Origin: Microvirga sp. VF16
GTDB taxonomy: Bacteria > Pseudomonadota > Alphaproteobacteria > Rhizobiales > Beijerinckiaceae
Direction: 5' to 3'
Length of the DNA: 64,000 bases
NCBI RefSeq assembly: GCF_016864375.1
Contig: NZ_CP069354.1
Span: forward strand, 3,941,501 to 4,005,500
Below are positions 27,586-35,792 of the stretch, one piece after another; position 1 is the stretch's first letter; every line of letters begins with the position of its first letter. The notes beneath the pieces are model-generated. The model ran no database searches. It was not told the origin of the DNA and saw only the letters and a program-made list of their open reading frames with translations. The translations under genes and the position numbers were made by a program.

Positions 27586-27822
27586 ATGCAGACCTTCTTC
27601 GTCGAGATCAAATGCAAGCTCGGCAAGACCTACGCCGTCGCGAACGCTCTTGCCGACCGGGAAATCGCGTCCGAGATCTACTCGACGGCCGGCAATTACG
27701 ACATCCTCGCCAAATTCCACGTGGATGACGGAGTCGATATCGGCCATTTCATCGCCGAGAACGTGCAGGTCATCCCCGAAATCGCCGACACGCACACGAT
27801 CATCACGTTCAAGGCGTTCTGA
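27586..27822 (+). CDS. Stand-alone RAM (Lrp/AsnC ligand-binding) domain protein
   Basis: The 78-residue protein is only the C-terminal RAM domain of Lrp/AsnC regulators: VEIKCKLGKTYAVANALADR, ASEIYSTAGNYDILAKFHVD and HTIITFKAF. There is no DNA-binding helix-turn-helix. Stand-alone RAM proteins form ring oligomers that bind amino acids; their targets are usually unknown. The gene is complete with its own ATG after a CCCCCC run. It lies 75 nt downstream of ugd. Confidence 0.88.
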   Translation: MQTFFVEIKCKLGKTYAVANALADREIASEIYSTAGNYDILAKFHVDDGVDIGHFIAENVQVIPEIADTHTIITFKAF

Positions 27823-27906
27823 AGCCCCGGACGAATTTCAGGTGTTTCCAAGCACAGCACGGGGATTCCACCCGAGATAATATCGGGCTCCTTCAGGGAG
27901 GAGCCG

Positions 27907-28572
27907 ATGTCATCTCATACGGATTGGCACAGGGTCTACGACTTCTGGTTCCCGGTCGATTTGTCGTGCTCCGGCATCGCGGCGCACTGGCAGATGATGG
28001 CCTGGTGGATGCGTGGCGGAGCTAATGCGGAACTGCACCAGTTCGCCCCCCTGGTTTACGCAGCCAAGGCTGGCGAGCTCGACCATTGGCTTGAGACGCC
28101 TCTCGGCCGGTTGTGCCTGATCATCGTGCTCGATCAGTTTCCGCGCGGCTTGTTCGCGGGCACGCCGGAGGCCTACTCCTCCGACCCGGTCACCTTGAGG
28201 ATCGCCGAGGAGGGTTTCAGGAATGGGCATTACGAGGCCCTGACCACTCCTTACGAGAAGTTCTTCCACTTCCTTCCCCTCGCCCATGCGGAGGGTCCGG
28301 ATCATCTGGAGCGGATGAGGCGCATCGTTGCCATCTCGGAGCGGGCCATTGATGAGGCTCCGGACGATCTCAAGGCGGTCTGGCAATTCTCTCTCAGTCA
28401 GGCCCAGGCCAATTTCGATATCATCTCCCGTTTCGGCCGGTTCCCGCACCGCAATCCGGTTCTCGGGCGGACCTCTACGCCGGAGGAGCTGACCTATCTC
28501 GCCAAGGGCGACTTCGTGCATACACGCTCGCTGCCGGCTTCGGCATCTTCAGCCATTAGCGCAGTTGGATGA
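27907..28572 (+). CDS. DUF924 family protein
   Basis: The 221-residue cytosolic helical protein matches DUF924 (YPO3514-type). It has YDFWFPVDLSC at the N-terminus, LIIVLDQFPRGLFAGTPEAY near residue 77, KFFHFLPLAHAEG near 118, and FPHRNPVLGRTSTPEE near 180. The family is TPR-like by fold and has no assigned function. GGGAGGAGCCG precedes the ATG. A strong palindrome directly follows the stop. Confidence 0.88.
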   Translation: MSSHTDWHRVYDFWFPVDLSCSGIAAHWQMMAWWMRGGANAELHQFAPLVYAAKAGELDHWLETPLGRLCLIIVLDQFPRGLFAGTPEAYSSDPVTLRIAEEGFRNGHYEALTTPYEKFFHFLPLAHAEGPDHLERMRRIVAISERAIDEAPDDLKAVWQFSLSQAQANFDIISRFGRFPHRNPVLGRTSTPEELTYLAKGDFVHTRSLPASASSAISAVG

Positions 28573-28600
28573 TCGGGAAAGGGCGCGCGCCCTTTCCCGA
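28573..28600. terminator. Bidirectional palindromic terminator
   Basis: A perfect 28-nt palindrome (left half TCGGGAAAGGGCGC, right half its exact complement) lies between the stop of the DUF924 gene and the end of the convergent oxidoreductase gene. Strong hairpin; no long U tract on either strand. Confidence 0.7.
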
Positions 28601-28612
28601 AATCGACAGCGG

Positions 28613-29221
28613 TCAATAACCGACCGTGAAGCGCTGGCGGGAATGGGCGGGCTTCTCCACCTCGTCGACGAGCGCGATGGCGTAATCCTCGAAGGAGATG
28701 CTGCTGCCCTGCTCGTTGGTAAGGAGCTGGTCCTTGCCGAGGCGGAAGCGGCCGGTGCGCTCTCCTGGAACGAACATTGCCGAGGGTGAGATAAACGTCC
28801 AATCGAGCTCCCTCTCCTGCCGCAGAAGATCGAGGAAGGCGGCCCCCGCCGAGGCTTCGGCCTTGTAAGCGCTCGGGAAATCCGGCGTGTCGACCAGCCT
28901 GATACCCGGCGCGACCTCGAGGCTGCCGGCGCCACCCACGACCAGATAGCGTTTCACCTGGGAGCTGCGGGCGGCTCCGATCAGCTTGCGGGGGTCGCTC
29001 TGCGTAAAATGGACCGCACTCACAGCGACGTCATGGCCAGCGAGGAGTTCAGACAGGCGTCCCTGATCGCTCACATCGCCCCTTCTGGCAGTGACATTGG
29101 CCTGGGCCGGCACCTTGTCCGGATTGCGGACGATGGCTGTAATTTCATGCCCGCGGCGTGAAAGCTCGACCAGGATCCGCGAGCCTGCGTTACCGGTGGC
29201 TCCGACGAGTGCAACTTTCAT
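28613..29221 (-). CDS. NAD(P)-binding oxidoreductase (atypical SDR, NmrA/YwnB-like)
   Basis: The 202-residue protein begins with the nucleotide-binding loop VALVGATGNAGSRILVELSR. It continues with DVSDQGRLSELLAGHDVAVS, RYLVVGGAGSLEVAPG and WTFISPSAMFVPGERTG. It is an atypical short-chain dehydrogenase of the NAD(P)H-binding type without a canonical Tyr-x3-Lys. Divergent by 102 nt from an HxlR regulator, the arrangement seen for electrophile- or quinone-responsive reductases. Substrate unknown. Confidence 0.87.
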   Translation of the reverse strand: MKVALVGATGNAGSRILVELSRRGHEITAIVRNPDKVPAQANVTARRGDVSDQGRLSELLAGHDVAVSAVHFTQSDPRKLIGAARSSQVKRYLVVGGAGSLEVAPGIRLVDTPDFPSAYKAEASAGAAFLDLLRQERELDWTFISPSAMFVPGERTGRFRLGKDQLLTNEQGSSISFEDYAIALVDEVEKPAHSRQRFTVGY

Positions 29222-29323
29222 GATTGGTCTCCAACAAGTTTCTATCAGATACTAGGTGTGATAAAGCCTTATTAGTGTAAAGAAGGCACTTTCAGATCAC
29301 TTGGTTACCTAGGAGATACCGGC

Positions 29324-29683
29324 ATGAACGTACCCAATCCTTATGCCGCCGCCTGCCCGACACGCCTCGTGCTCGACCGCGTTGCGGACAAATGGACGGT
29401 GCTGATCCTGGGGCTGCTGGCGAAAGGGCCGATGCGGTTCAACCAGTTGCGCCGCCAGATTGAGGGCCTGTCGCAGAAAATGCTCTCGCAGACTCTCAAA
29501 AGCCTCGAGCGAGATGGCTTGATCGGCCGCAGGGCCTTTCCGACCGTGCCGGTCACGGTCGAATACAGCATCACGCCGCTCGGCCAGACCCTTACCTCGA
29601 CGGTAGACGCCCTAAGAATTTGGGCGGAGACGCATATCGGAGAGGTCATCGATGCGCAAAAGCGCTACGACACGGCGGCGTAA
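29324..29683 (+). CDS. HxlR-family winged-helix regulator
   Basis: The 119-residue regulator has the HxlR core VADKWTVLILGLLAKGPMRF, then LRRQIEGLSQKMLSQTLKSL as the recognition helix, and YSITPLGQTL. A single N-terminal Cys (residue 11, AAACPTRLVLDR) is in the place used for thiol sensing by YodB/HypR-type members. It probably controls the divergent oxidoreductase. The shared 102-nt gap holds two similar half-sites, TACTAGGTGTGATA and TTACCTAGGAGATA, as possible operators (inference). Confidence 0.88.
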   Translation: MNVPNPYAAACPTRLVLDRVADKWTVLILGLLAKGPMRFNQLRRQIEGLSQKMLSQTLKSLERDGLIGRRAFPTVPVTVEYSITPLGQTLTSTVDALRIWAETHIGEVIDAQKRYDTAA

Positions 29684-29727
29684 ACCGAGAACGGCGGGAT
29701 CGAACAGAGACGTTTCTCGAAGGCTTG

Positions 29728-29810
29728 GCGCATCGTGCGGAAAATGGCCCCGGTTTTCACTGGCGTGGCCCTTCGGCTAGCTTCAGGCTCCCGCCTTTAT
29801 TGCACTAGCG
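29728..29810. repeat. Dispersed palindromic repeat, copy R4, reaching into a coding end
   Basis: Begins GCGCATCGTGCGGAAAATGG and ends TTATTGCACTAGCG. Its right end overlaps the last codons and stop of the lytic transglycosylase gene (29797 on). Confidence 0.7.
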
Positions 29811-30870
29811 GGGCAGCCTCGGCCGTCCGCTCAGGCCGACGGGTGATCTCTGCGAGATAGGGACCGATACTCTCATAGCGGTCGAGACGGCGGACGATCT
29901 TCGAGTCGATCTTGTCGTAGAGTTCGGCCACGCTGACCGAGCGGCGCTTGCGGCCCTTCCCTTCCATGAACAGACCGGCATTGGCCTTGGCCGCCTTCGG
30001 GAAGAGCTTGGAGGCCTTCATATTCGGGTCCTGATCGAGGACTTCGAGGAAGCGAACGGCGCTGGATGCACCCAGGAAATGAGCCAAGTAGAGTTCTGCC
30101 TCGGCCAGCTCGCGCTCGCCCTCGGCCTGCAGGGCGCGCTCCACGTCCTTGATCAGCTCGCCAGCCATGAGAGCCGAGAAATAGGGATCCGTCCGCAGGC
30201 TCATGATCCATTCCCGGTGCTTGACATCCACCTCCAGCTCGCCGTTGACGTAGCCGATTGCCTCCGCTGCCGCGCCGAACCCGTAGTCGGCGGCATGGGC
30301 ATAGACGGTCTCGATCCAGGTGCTGTCGATGAACTGGAACAGCCCTTGGGCGGATGAGGTCGGGGCCTTGGCCTCCGGCGAGAGGCTCGATTCCACATCG
30401 GCCAGAGTCATCATGTAGACCGGATCTACGCCGGTCACATGGGCAGCCTTGAGAATGGAATGCACCAGCCAGCGCGGCACATTGCGGCCGTTGAACGGGA
30501 TCAGTTCGTCCGGATCGCCGGCCACTTCCTCCGGCAACGTTTCGGGCGCCGGCTTCACGGCCCGCGGCTTCACGAAGGAGAACGCTCCCTCGAGGATGGC
30601 TTGGAAAAGCCCCGGCTCCTTTCCGAGCTTCGGCGTGAAATCCATGGAGGCCATGACGACCGGCTTCACCATGGGAGCGGTAACGGGTCTTGCCAACAGA
30701 GCGCTTGGGAGGGTCGCGACGGCGGCGGGGCCTGCCGTCAGGCCTTGAAGGCCCACAATCAGGCCCGCGACCAAGGTCAAGTGAAGGAAACGGCGGTAGC
30801 TAACATTCTTGCGCTCATCCGCAACGGGCTGCGGAACCGCGCAAAGCAGCGTTCTCGCGTTACTCATCAT
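29797..30870 (-). CDS. Exported lytic transglycosylase (SLT domain)
   Basis: The 357-residue protein has an N-terminal hydrophobic segment (FLHLTLVAGLIVGLQGLTAG, about residues 28-47) acting as signal or anchor. An SLT-type lysozyme-like domain follows: MTLADVESSLSPEAKAP holds the catalytic Glu near residue 160, and SAQGLFQFIDSTWIETV completes the active-site cleft. It should cleave peptidoglycan glycan strands in the periplasm. ATG at 30870 is directly followed by a second ATG; GGGATAAG precedes. The final residues LVQ and the stop lie inside repeat R4. Confidence 0.88.
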   Translation of the reverse strand: MMSNARTLLCAVPQPVADERKNVSYRRFLHLTLVAGLIVGLQGLTAGPAAVATLPSALLARPVTAPMVKPVVMASMDFTPKLGKEPGLFQAILEGAFSFVKPRAVKPAPETLPEEVAGDPDELIPFNGRNVPRWLVHSILKAAHVTGVDPVYMMTLADVESSLSPEAKAPTSSAQGLFQFIDSTWIETVYAHAADYGFGAAAEAIGYVNGELEVDVKHREWIMSLRTDPYFSALMAGELIKDVERALQAEGERELAEAELYLAHFLGASSAVRFLEVLDQDPNMKASKLFPKAAKANAGLFMEGKGRKRRSVSVAELYDKIDSKIVRRLDRYESIGPYLAEITRRPERTAEAAPLVQ

Positions 30871-31041
30871 CACTTATCCCGCAACAGCCCGACCTGACGG
30901 TCGGGCCTTCCCTTGTGTCATTCTAAGACAAGGGTTGACGGGTAGTTGTGACGAGAATCGGTCAGCTTGACCATAAGAGGTAGGATTTCGCTAACCTTAC
31001 CGGCATTTTCCCCGAAAAATTCTCAGGGTTTGCCTGGAAAT

Positions 31042-31488
31042 TTAGGATGAGGACTGTGCGACAAGCTGTGCGTTCGTCCGCTCAAGGCGCTTCGCCAGTT
31101 CCCGCATGATCGCCAGGGACATCTGCGGGAATTGGGCGAGAAGCTCGAGGAAGACTCGCTTGTCGATTCTCAGAGCCGTGGTCGGCTCAGCTGCCATGAT
31201 TGTGGCGGAACGGGGCGTGTCCGAGAGAATGCCCATCTCGCCGACGAGGGCATTGCTCCCGAGTTCGGCCACCTGGATGTCCCCTCCCGGGGTATTGAGG
31301 AGCACGCTCGCCCGTCCGTCGAGGATCACGTAGGCGGCGTCGGATGGATCCCCTTGCGAAAAGAAGCGCTGCCCGCCGGAAAACTGCACCCGCTCGCTCG
31401 TGAAGGCGAGAAGCTTCAGGCGGGCTGGATCCACATCCCGGAACATCGGGACCTGCCGCAAGGACTGAACCTCGGTTTCAAGGGTCAT
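31042..31488 (-). CDS. Cyclic-nucleotide-binding (Crp-like) domain protein without HTH
   Basis: The 148-residue protein is a cNMP-binding beta-roll: FSQGDPSDAAYVILDGRASV, then GEMGILSDTPRSATIMA as the phosphate-binding cassette, and a C-terminal helix (IMRELAKRLERTNAQLVAQ). It lacks the DNA-binding domain of Crp/Fnr, so it is a sensor or regulatory subunit rather than a transcription factor. Its ATG overlaps the stop of the large ABC-type gene by 4 nt (31485-31488), so the two are translationally coupled and probably act as one complex. The window's class III cyclase could supply its ligand (speculative). Confidence 0.88.
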   Translation of the reverse strand: MTLETEVQSLRQVPMFRDVDPARLKLLAFTSERVQFSGGQRFFSQGDPSDAAYVILDGRASVLLNTPGGDIQVAELGSNALVGEMGILSDTPRSATIMAAEPTTALRIDKRVFLELLAQFPQMSLAIMRELAKRLERTNAQLVAQSSS

Positions 31489-34205
31489 GCCACCTCTCCT
31501 GTTATCTTTTGGGCGGTATCCAGTTCAGGTCTGGCGGGCCTGAGAGCCGGAGCGGCCGTCTTTTCCGTGATGATCTGTCCGTCGCGGAAGCGCAACTGAA
31601 CATCGAAAGCGCCTGCCTGTCGATCATTCGGAAGGACCATGAACAGGCTTTGTTGATCGAGAAGCCCCAGCAGCAATTCAAGCAATTGATGACCGCGCGC
31701 TTCTTCGAACGGCGCAAGCGCCCCATCGATGACGAGAACGTCCGGGCGCTTCACGAGGCAGCGCACGAGACTTACGCTCGCCCTCTCCTGCGGCGTCAGG
31801 AGCCGGCCCGCCGTGCCGACCTGATAATCGAGGCCGATGCGCTCGATATCCTCCAGCAGGTCGAGTTCCCGCACCACCGTCGCAACCGCCTCCGCGACCC
31901 GAATACGGGCATTGGCGACCTGATAGCTGACGCGCCCGAACAGAAGGTTGTCCCGCAGGGGAGCGGCGGCGCAGAAGCGCTCAGGATCGAGAAACTCCAC
32001 ACCCTCGGAGGCAGACTTGGCGAGCACCTCCCGAACGAGGCCGCGAGCCTCTACGATCCGGGCCATCAGCCTGCCGTCGAGAAGACCGAGGCGGTGCCGG
32101 GCTTCGATATAGGCCAGAGGCAGGGCCAGAAGTCGTGTCCGGTCCTCCCGCCTCAGACTGCCCTCGCCCCGGGCATGCCGGCGCAGAATGACCTCGAAGT
32201 CCCGCAGTTCCTCGGCGCCGATGAAGGAAAACTGCTCGAACAGCGAATGGCCGGGGGGCAGTCCCTCGAAGATTTCGGTCATGGTCTCGGCGATCTGCAG
32301 GCCCATGCGGACCAGATCGTCGGTCAGCCCCGCCCTGTCGATGGCGCTGCGGAACCGGTTGTTCTCTGCCAGATTGCGCCCCTTGAACTCGTCCGAGATC
32401 GGCACACCGAAGAGAAGATTCTCGGCAATGGTGGCCTGACTGTTGTAGCGCGCAGGATCGAAGGGCTCGACCAGATCGGCCATGCCGTTCGACTGGAACG
32501 TTTCACGCAGGCGCCGCCTTGCTTCGACCATACGCTCTGCAAGAGCCATGTGGCGTTCGGGGTCGATCCTGCCCGCCAAGCCGAACAGGTAGATCGTGTC
32601 CCCCATGCCGATGCGGTCCAGGAGATCGAGGAGAATGCGATCGAGATCGCTTTCATTCCTTGCCCCGACCCGCTCGTAATCGACCCATCGATCTCCGATG
32701 CTCTCAATCGGATTGCCGGTTCTGATCGCCTCGGCGATTCGGCGGTCCATTTCCCGCCTTTCCTCCTCCGTTTTGCCGAGAGGTTTGGAGCGCAGGCCAT
32801 AGACGAGATTGTCGCGGATGCTGCCGGGAAAGAGAATGGGATCGACCCCCGCATAGGCGATCCTGCGCCCGACCACAGATCCGGGAAGCTGCATCAGATC
32901 GCGCTCGCCGATGCGGATCTGGCCGCTGAACTCCGGCATGCGCCGCGCAATGATGCGCGCCAGAGAGCTCGCTGCCGCGCCACCATTGGACACCAGCGCC
33001 ACACTCGCGGGCAGATCGAGCGCGAAAGCCCCTCCTTCGATGATCATGTCGCCATGGGGCCCGGCGACGCGGATGTCCTCGGCCACGAGCGGCCCGATCA
33101 GCGGTGCATCCTGCTCCGCCTCCTCGCGCGCCTCGAGCAATGGCATGAGCCGCTCTTCCGCGAAATGCTGGGTGACCTGATCGTACTTTACCTGAACGTC
33201 GAGACGCTGCTGGTCCCAATCGATCAACTCCTTCAAGGGCGGCGGCAGCTCGCGGTAAGCGCCGATGACGGCGACGAGCTGACCGATATCGAGGGTGCCG
33301 CGCAGGGCGAAATAGCCGCCGATGGCGTAGAAGAAGAACGGCGTCAGCTGCGCAAGGAAGTTGTTGAGCGATTTGACGAAAAATTTCCGGTTATAGATCT
33401 TGAGCCGGATGGTGAAGAGATTGAAGAGCCTGTGTCCAATCTCCGCTCGTTCCCAATTGGAAGCATTGTGAACCTGAACGACCTCAATGCCGTCCTGGAC
33501 CTCGGCAATGCGCCCTGCCAACTGACGGGACGCGATCTGCCGCTGTTTTCCCAGGCGAAGCAGCTCTCGCCGCAGCCGCGGAATGATCGTGAACTGTATG
33601 GCAATCACCGCCAGTGCGATCAGACCGAGCCAGACGTTCTGGATCATGATGAAAGCAAGCGCCGTGATGGCCTGCAGGCCGAGGAAGATCGGGGTGATGA
33701 AGGCATCCCCAATGAATCCACCGATAGGCTCGACCTCGTCCTTGATGATCGTGGCCGTCTCGGAGGATTTGACGGTGCGCAGGGCGTCCGGGGTAAAGCG
33801 CAGAACCATGGCGAACAGGTCGAAGCGCATGCGCCTCAGCATCCGCTCGCCCAGGATACCCTTGGCGACGTTGATCCAGTACTTGAACGCCCCGTTGACG
33901 ACGACGAAGAACAGGAACAGGCACGAGAGACCGAAGAGCAGGCCAAGCCGGCCGACCTGGAAGCCTTCAAAGATTTCCAGGGTGCCGCCGCCCAGCCATC
34001 GCGGCAAGTTATAGCTGAGGTGAAGGAAGGGGGCCGTAGGATTGCCGTCTCTGAAAGCCTCGCCCTGGATCGCCTGGTTCACGATCTGGCGAGGCAGATC
34101 CAGGGACATGAAATAGAACGGCAGGGAAGCGAGCACAACGGCGCAGACAATCAGCTGGTCGCGCTTGGAATGTATCCAAATATACCTAAAGAGGCTCTTT
34201 TCCAT
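31485..34205 (-). CDS. ABC-transporter-like membrane protein with degenerate ATPase
   Basis: A 906-residue chain starts MEKSLFRYIWIHSKRDQL. Residues ~20-320 hold about six membrane helices of an ABC exporter half. The ATPase part is strongly atypical. The Walker A place reads LVSNGGAAASSLAR (near 401) with no GKS/T, the Walker B place reads VLVIDGALAPF (near 820) with Gly for the catalytic Glu, and the signature is LTPQERAS rather than LSGGQ. Between them lie three Q-loop-like repeats: IRDNLVYG (~462), IAENLLFG (~592) and LRDNLLFG (~749). This adds over 250 residues to a usual ATPase domain. It may be a pseudo-ABC scaffold or depend on a partner ATPase. Coupled to the Crp-like gene; divergent from glycosyltransferases. 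Confidence 0.85.
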   Translation of the reverse strand: MEKSLFRYIWIHSKRDQLIVCAVVLASLPFYFMSLDLPRQIVNQAIQGEAFRDGNPTAPFLHLSYNLPRWLGGGTLEIFEGFQVGRLGLLFGLSCLFLFFVVVNGAFKYWINVAKGILGERMLRRMRFDLFAMVLRFTPDALRTVKSSETATIIKDEVEPIGGFIGDAFITPIFLGLQAITALAFIMIQNVWLGLIALAVIAIQFTIIPRLRRELLRLGKQRQIASRQLAGRIAEVQDGIEVVQVHNASNWERAEIGHRLFNLFTIRLKIYNRKFFVKSLNNFLAQLTPFFFYAIGGYFALRGTLDIGQLVAVIGAYRELPPPLKELIDWDQQRLDVQVKYDQVTQHFAEERLMPLLEAREEAEQDAPLIGPLVAEDIRVAGPHGDMIIEGGAFALDLPASVALVSNGGAAASSLARIIARRMPEFSGQIRIGERDLMQLPGSVVGRRIAYAGVDPILFPGSIRDNLVYGLRSKPLGKTEEERREMDRRIAEAIRTGNPIESIGDRWVDYERVGARNESDLDRILLDLLDRIGMGDTIYLFGLAGRIDPERHMALAERMVEARRRLRETFQSNGMADLVEPFDPARYNSQATIAENLLFGVPISDEFKGRNLAENNRFRSAIDRAGLTDDLVRMGLQIAETMTEIFEGLPPGHSLFEQFSFIGAEELRDFEVILRRHARGEGSLRREDRTRLLALPLAYIEARHRLGLLDGRLMARIVEARGLVREVLAKSASEGVEFLDPERFCAAAPLRDNLLFGRVSYQVANARIRVAEAVATVVRELDLLEDIERIGLDYQVGTAGRLLTPQERASVSLVRCLVKRPDVLVIDGALAPFEEARGHQLLELLLGLLDQQSLFMVLPNDRQAGAFDVQLRFRDGQIITEKTAAPALRPARPELDTAQKITGEVA

Positions 34206-34288
34206 TGCCCAACGGTTACCACTTCTGTACGCCTGGATGAACCTCTTTCCGATCTCGGGCAATGCCTTATTTGATCGATAGGGACTTT

Positions 34289-34446
34289 AGCGCATCGTGC
34301 GGAAAAGTGGATCCGGTTTTCACTGACCTGGCCCTTCGGGTCGCTGACGCGGCCCTCTGGGTCCGCCCCCAACAATGCGCTATGTATAGAGGGAGTATCG
34401 GAAGTGATCCCAAAAAGTGGGTCTACTTTTGGGTCCGATGCTCTAG
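34289..34446. repeat. Dispersed palindromic repeat, copy R5 (two modules)
   Basis: Starts GCGCATCGTGCGGAAAAGTG, includes TGGCCCTTCGGGTC, and ends GGGTCCGATGCTCTAG. Fills the 300-nt divergent gap between the ABC-like gene and the glycosyltransferase cluster, so promoters for both must lie in or beside it. I see no other feature there. Confidence 0.8.
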
Positions 34447-34506
34447 AAGGTAGAGAAGGCGAATGGGTCGTCAATCGAGCGACCGCCTGACCGTAGGGGC
34501 AGCCGC

Positions 34507-35784
34507 ATGGCAGACCTGGTGATGGACTTTGATCAGGACGCAGGTTCTGCCTCGGTGCAGCCGGAGAGCGCCCGCGGAACGAGAGTTCTTATCTATAGCC
34601 ATGACACCTTTGGCCTCGGCCATCTGCGCCGGTCCCGGGCGATTGCGAATGCCATCGTGCAGGACCGTCCGGACACCTCGGTCGTTATCATCTCGGGCTC
34701 GCCCGTCATCGGCAATTTCGAATTCGACAGCGGGGTCGACTACATCCGCATCCCGGGGGTCACGAAGCTGCCGGATGGGGATTACCGCAGCCTCAACCTC
34801 AATGTGGAGCTGGATGAGGCGGTGGGCCTGCGCCAGGCGCTCATTCTGCAAGCCGCCAAGGCTTTCAAGCCGGATGTCTTCATCGTCGACAAGGAACCGA
34901 CGGGCTTTCGCGGCGAGGTCGTTCCGGCACTCGATTACCTTAAGGCGGCCGGTTGCCGCCTCGTGCTCGGCATCCGCGACGTGATGGATGAACCGGCTCT
35001 TCTCGTGCCGGAATGGGAGCGCAAGGGCGCGAAGGAAGCCCTGATCCACTATTACGACGAGATCTGGGTTTACGGTCTCAAGGACGTCTATCAGCCGCTC
35101 AGGGCACTCGATCTGCCCGTGGAGGTCAAAAGGCGCATCACCTATACCGGCTATCTGCGCCGGGACCTGCCACCAACCCAGTCCCTGACCAAGTACCCCA
35201 AGATCACGAAGCAGCCCTTCATTCTGGTGACCACTGGCGGCGGCGGCGATGGCGACGATCTGATCGACTGGGTCATCTCGGCCTACGAGACCGATGCGGA
35301 ACTCGAACAGCCGGCGCTCATTCTCTTCGGGCCGTTCATCGACCGGGACAAGCGCCGCTCCTTCGTCGAACGCATCGCCAAGCAGCCGAAGCTCGATGTG
35401 ATGTCCTTCGACAACAAGATCGAATGGCTGATGAAGAAGGCGGATGCCATCGTGGCCATGGGCGGATACAACACCTTCTGCGAGGCCCTGTCCTTCGACA
35501 AGCGCACGCTGATCGTCCCGCGGACCAGGCCCCGCCTGGAGCAATATATCCGCGCCGTCGAAGGCGAGCGGCTCGGGCTGGTGAGCATGCTGAGCGACTA
35601 CAAGAAGCCGCGAACGCCGGAGCGCATGGCCGCCGCCCTGCGTTCTCTGTCATCGCAGCCGCGCCCGTCGGATGTCACCGTTCCCGGCCTGCTTGATGGA
35701 CTTGACCGGGTGCAGGAGCGGCTCAAGGCTCTCACGGGGTCCAAGACGCCATTTGCCCCTGCCTACCATCAGGCGGCCGAGTAA
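34507..35784 (+). CDS. MurG-like (GT28-type) glycosyltransferase
   Basis: The 425-residue GT-B protein has GLGHLRRSRAIANAIV near residue 37 (sugar-acceptor loop of GT28/MurG types) and DKEPTGFRGEVVPAL near 137. VTTGGGGDGDDLIDW near 240 and AMGGYNTFCEALSF near 318 form the nucleotide-sugar site. There is no signal peptide, so it acts on the cytosolic face. It shares motifs and order with the N-terminal half of the fusion protein at 38189 (both have GxGHLxR and YTGYxR/D), so they are paralogues. First gene of a four-gene run. AGGGGC lies 6 nt before the ATG. Confidence 0.87.
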   Translation: MADLVMDFDQDAGSASVQPESARGTRVLIYSHDTFGLGHLRRSRAIANAIVQDRPDTSVVIISGSPVIGNFEFDSGVDYIRIPGVTKLPDGDYRSLNLNVELDEAVGLRQALILQAAKAFKPDVFIVDKEPTGFRGEVVPALDYLKAAGCRLVLGIRDVMDEPALLVPEWERKGAKEALIHYYDEIWVYGLKDVYQPLRALDLPVEVKRRITYTGYLRRDLPPTQSLTKYPKITKQPFILVTTGGGGDGDDLIDWVISAYETDAELEQPALILFGPFIDRDKRRSFVERIAKQPKLDVMSFDNKIEWLMKKADAIVAMGGYNTFCEALSFDKRTLIVPRTRPRLEQYIRAVEGERLGLVSMLSDYKKPRTPERMAAALRSLSSQPRPSDVTVPGLLDGLDRVQERLKALTGSKTPFAPAYHQAAE

Positions 35785-35792
35785 AAGTATCG

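Noticed and set aside
25534..27795. A 753-codon minus-strand open frame across ugd and part of the asparaginase
   Set aside because: It crosses two well-recognised genes in the wrong frame and shows no family motifs.
30889..30906. CCCGACC/GGTCGGG hairpin as a terminator after the Crp-like gene
   Set aside because: No U tract on the relevant strand and it is over 130 nt from the stop; could be a leader hairpin of the transglycosylase gene but evidence is too thin.
31509..34274. A 921-codon open frame on the plus strand
   Set aside because: It is the antisense of the ABC-like gene. High GC leaves long open antisense frames; composition is Arg/Gln/Asp-rich without any recognisable domain, and the minus-strand frame has clear membrane helices and is coupled to the Crp-like gene.
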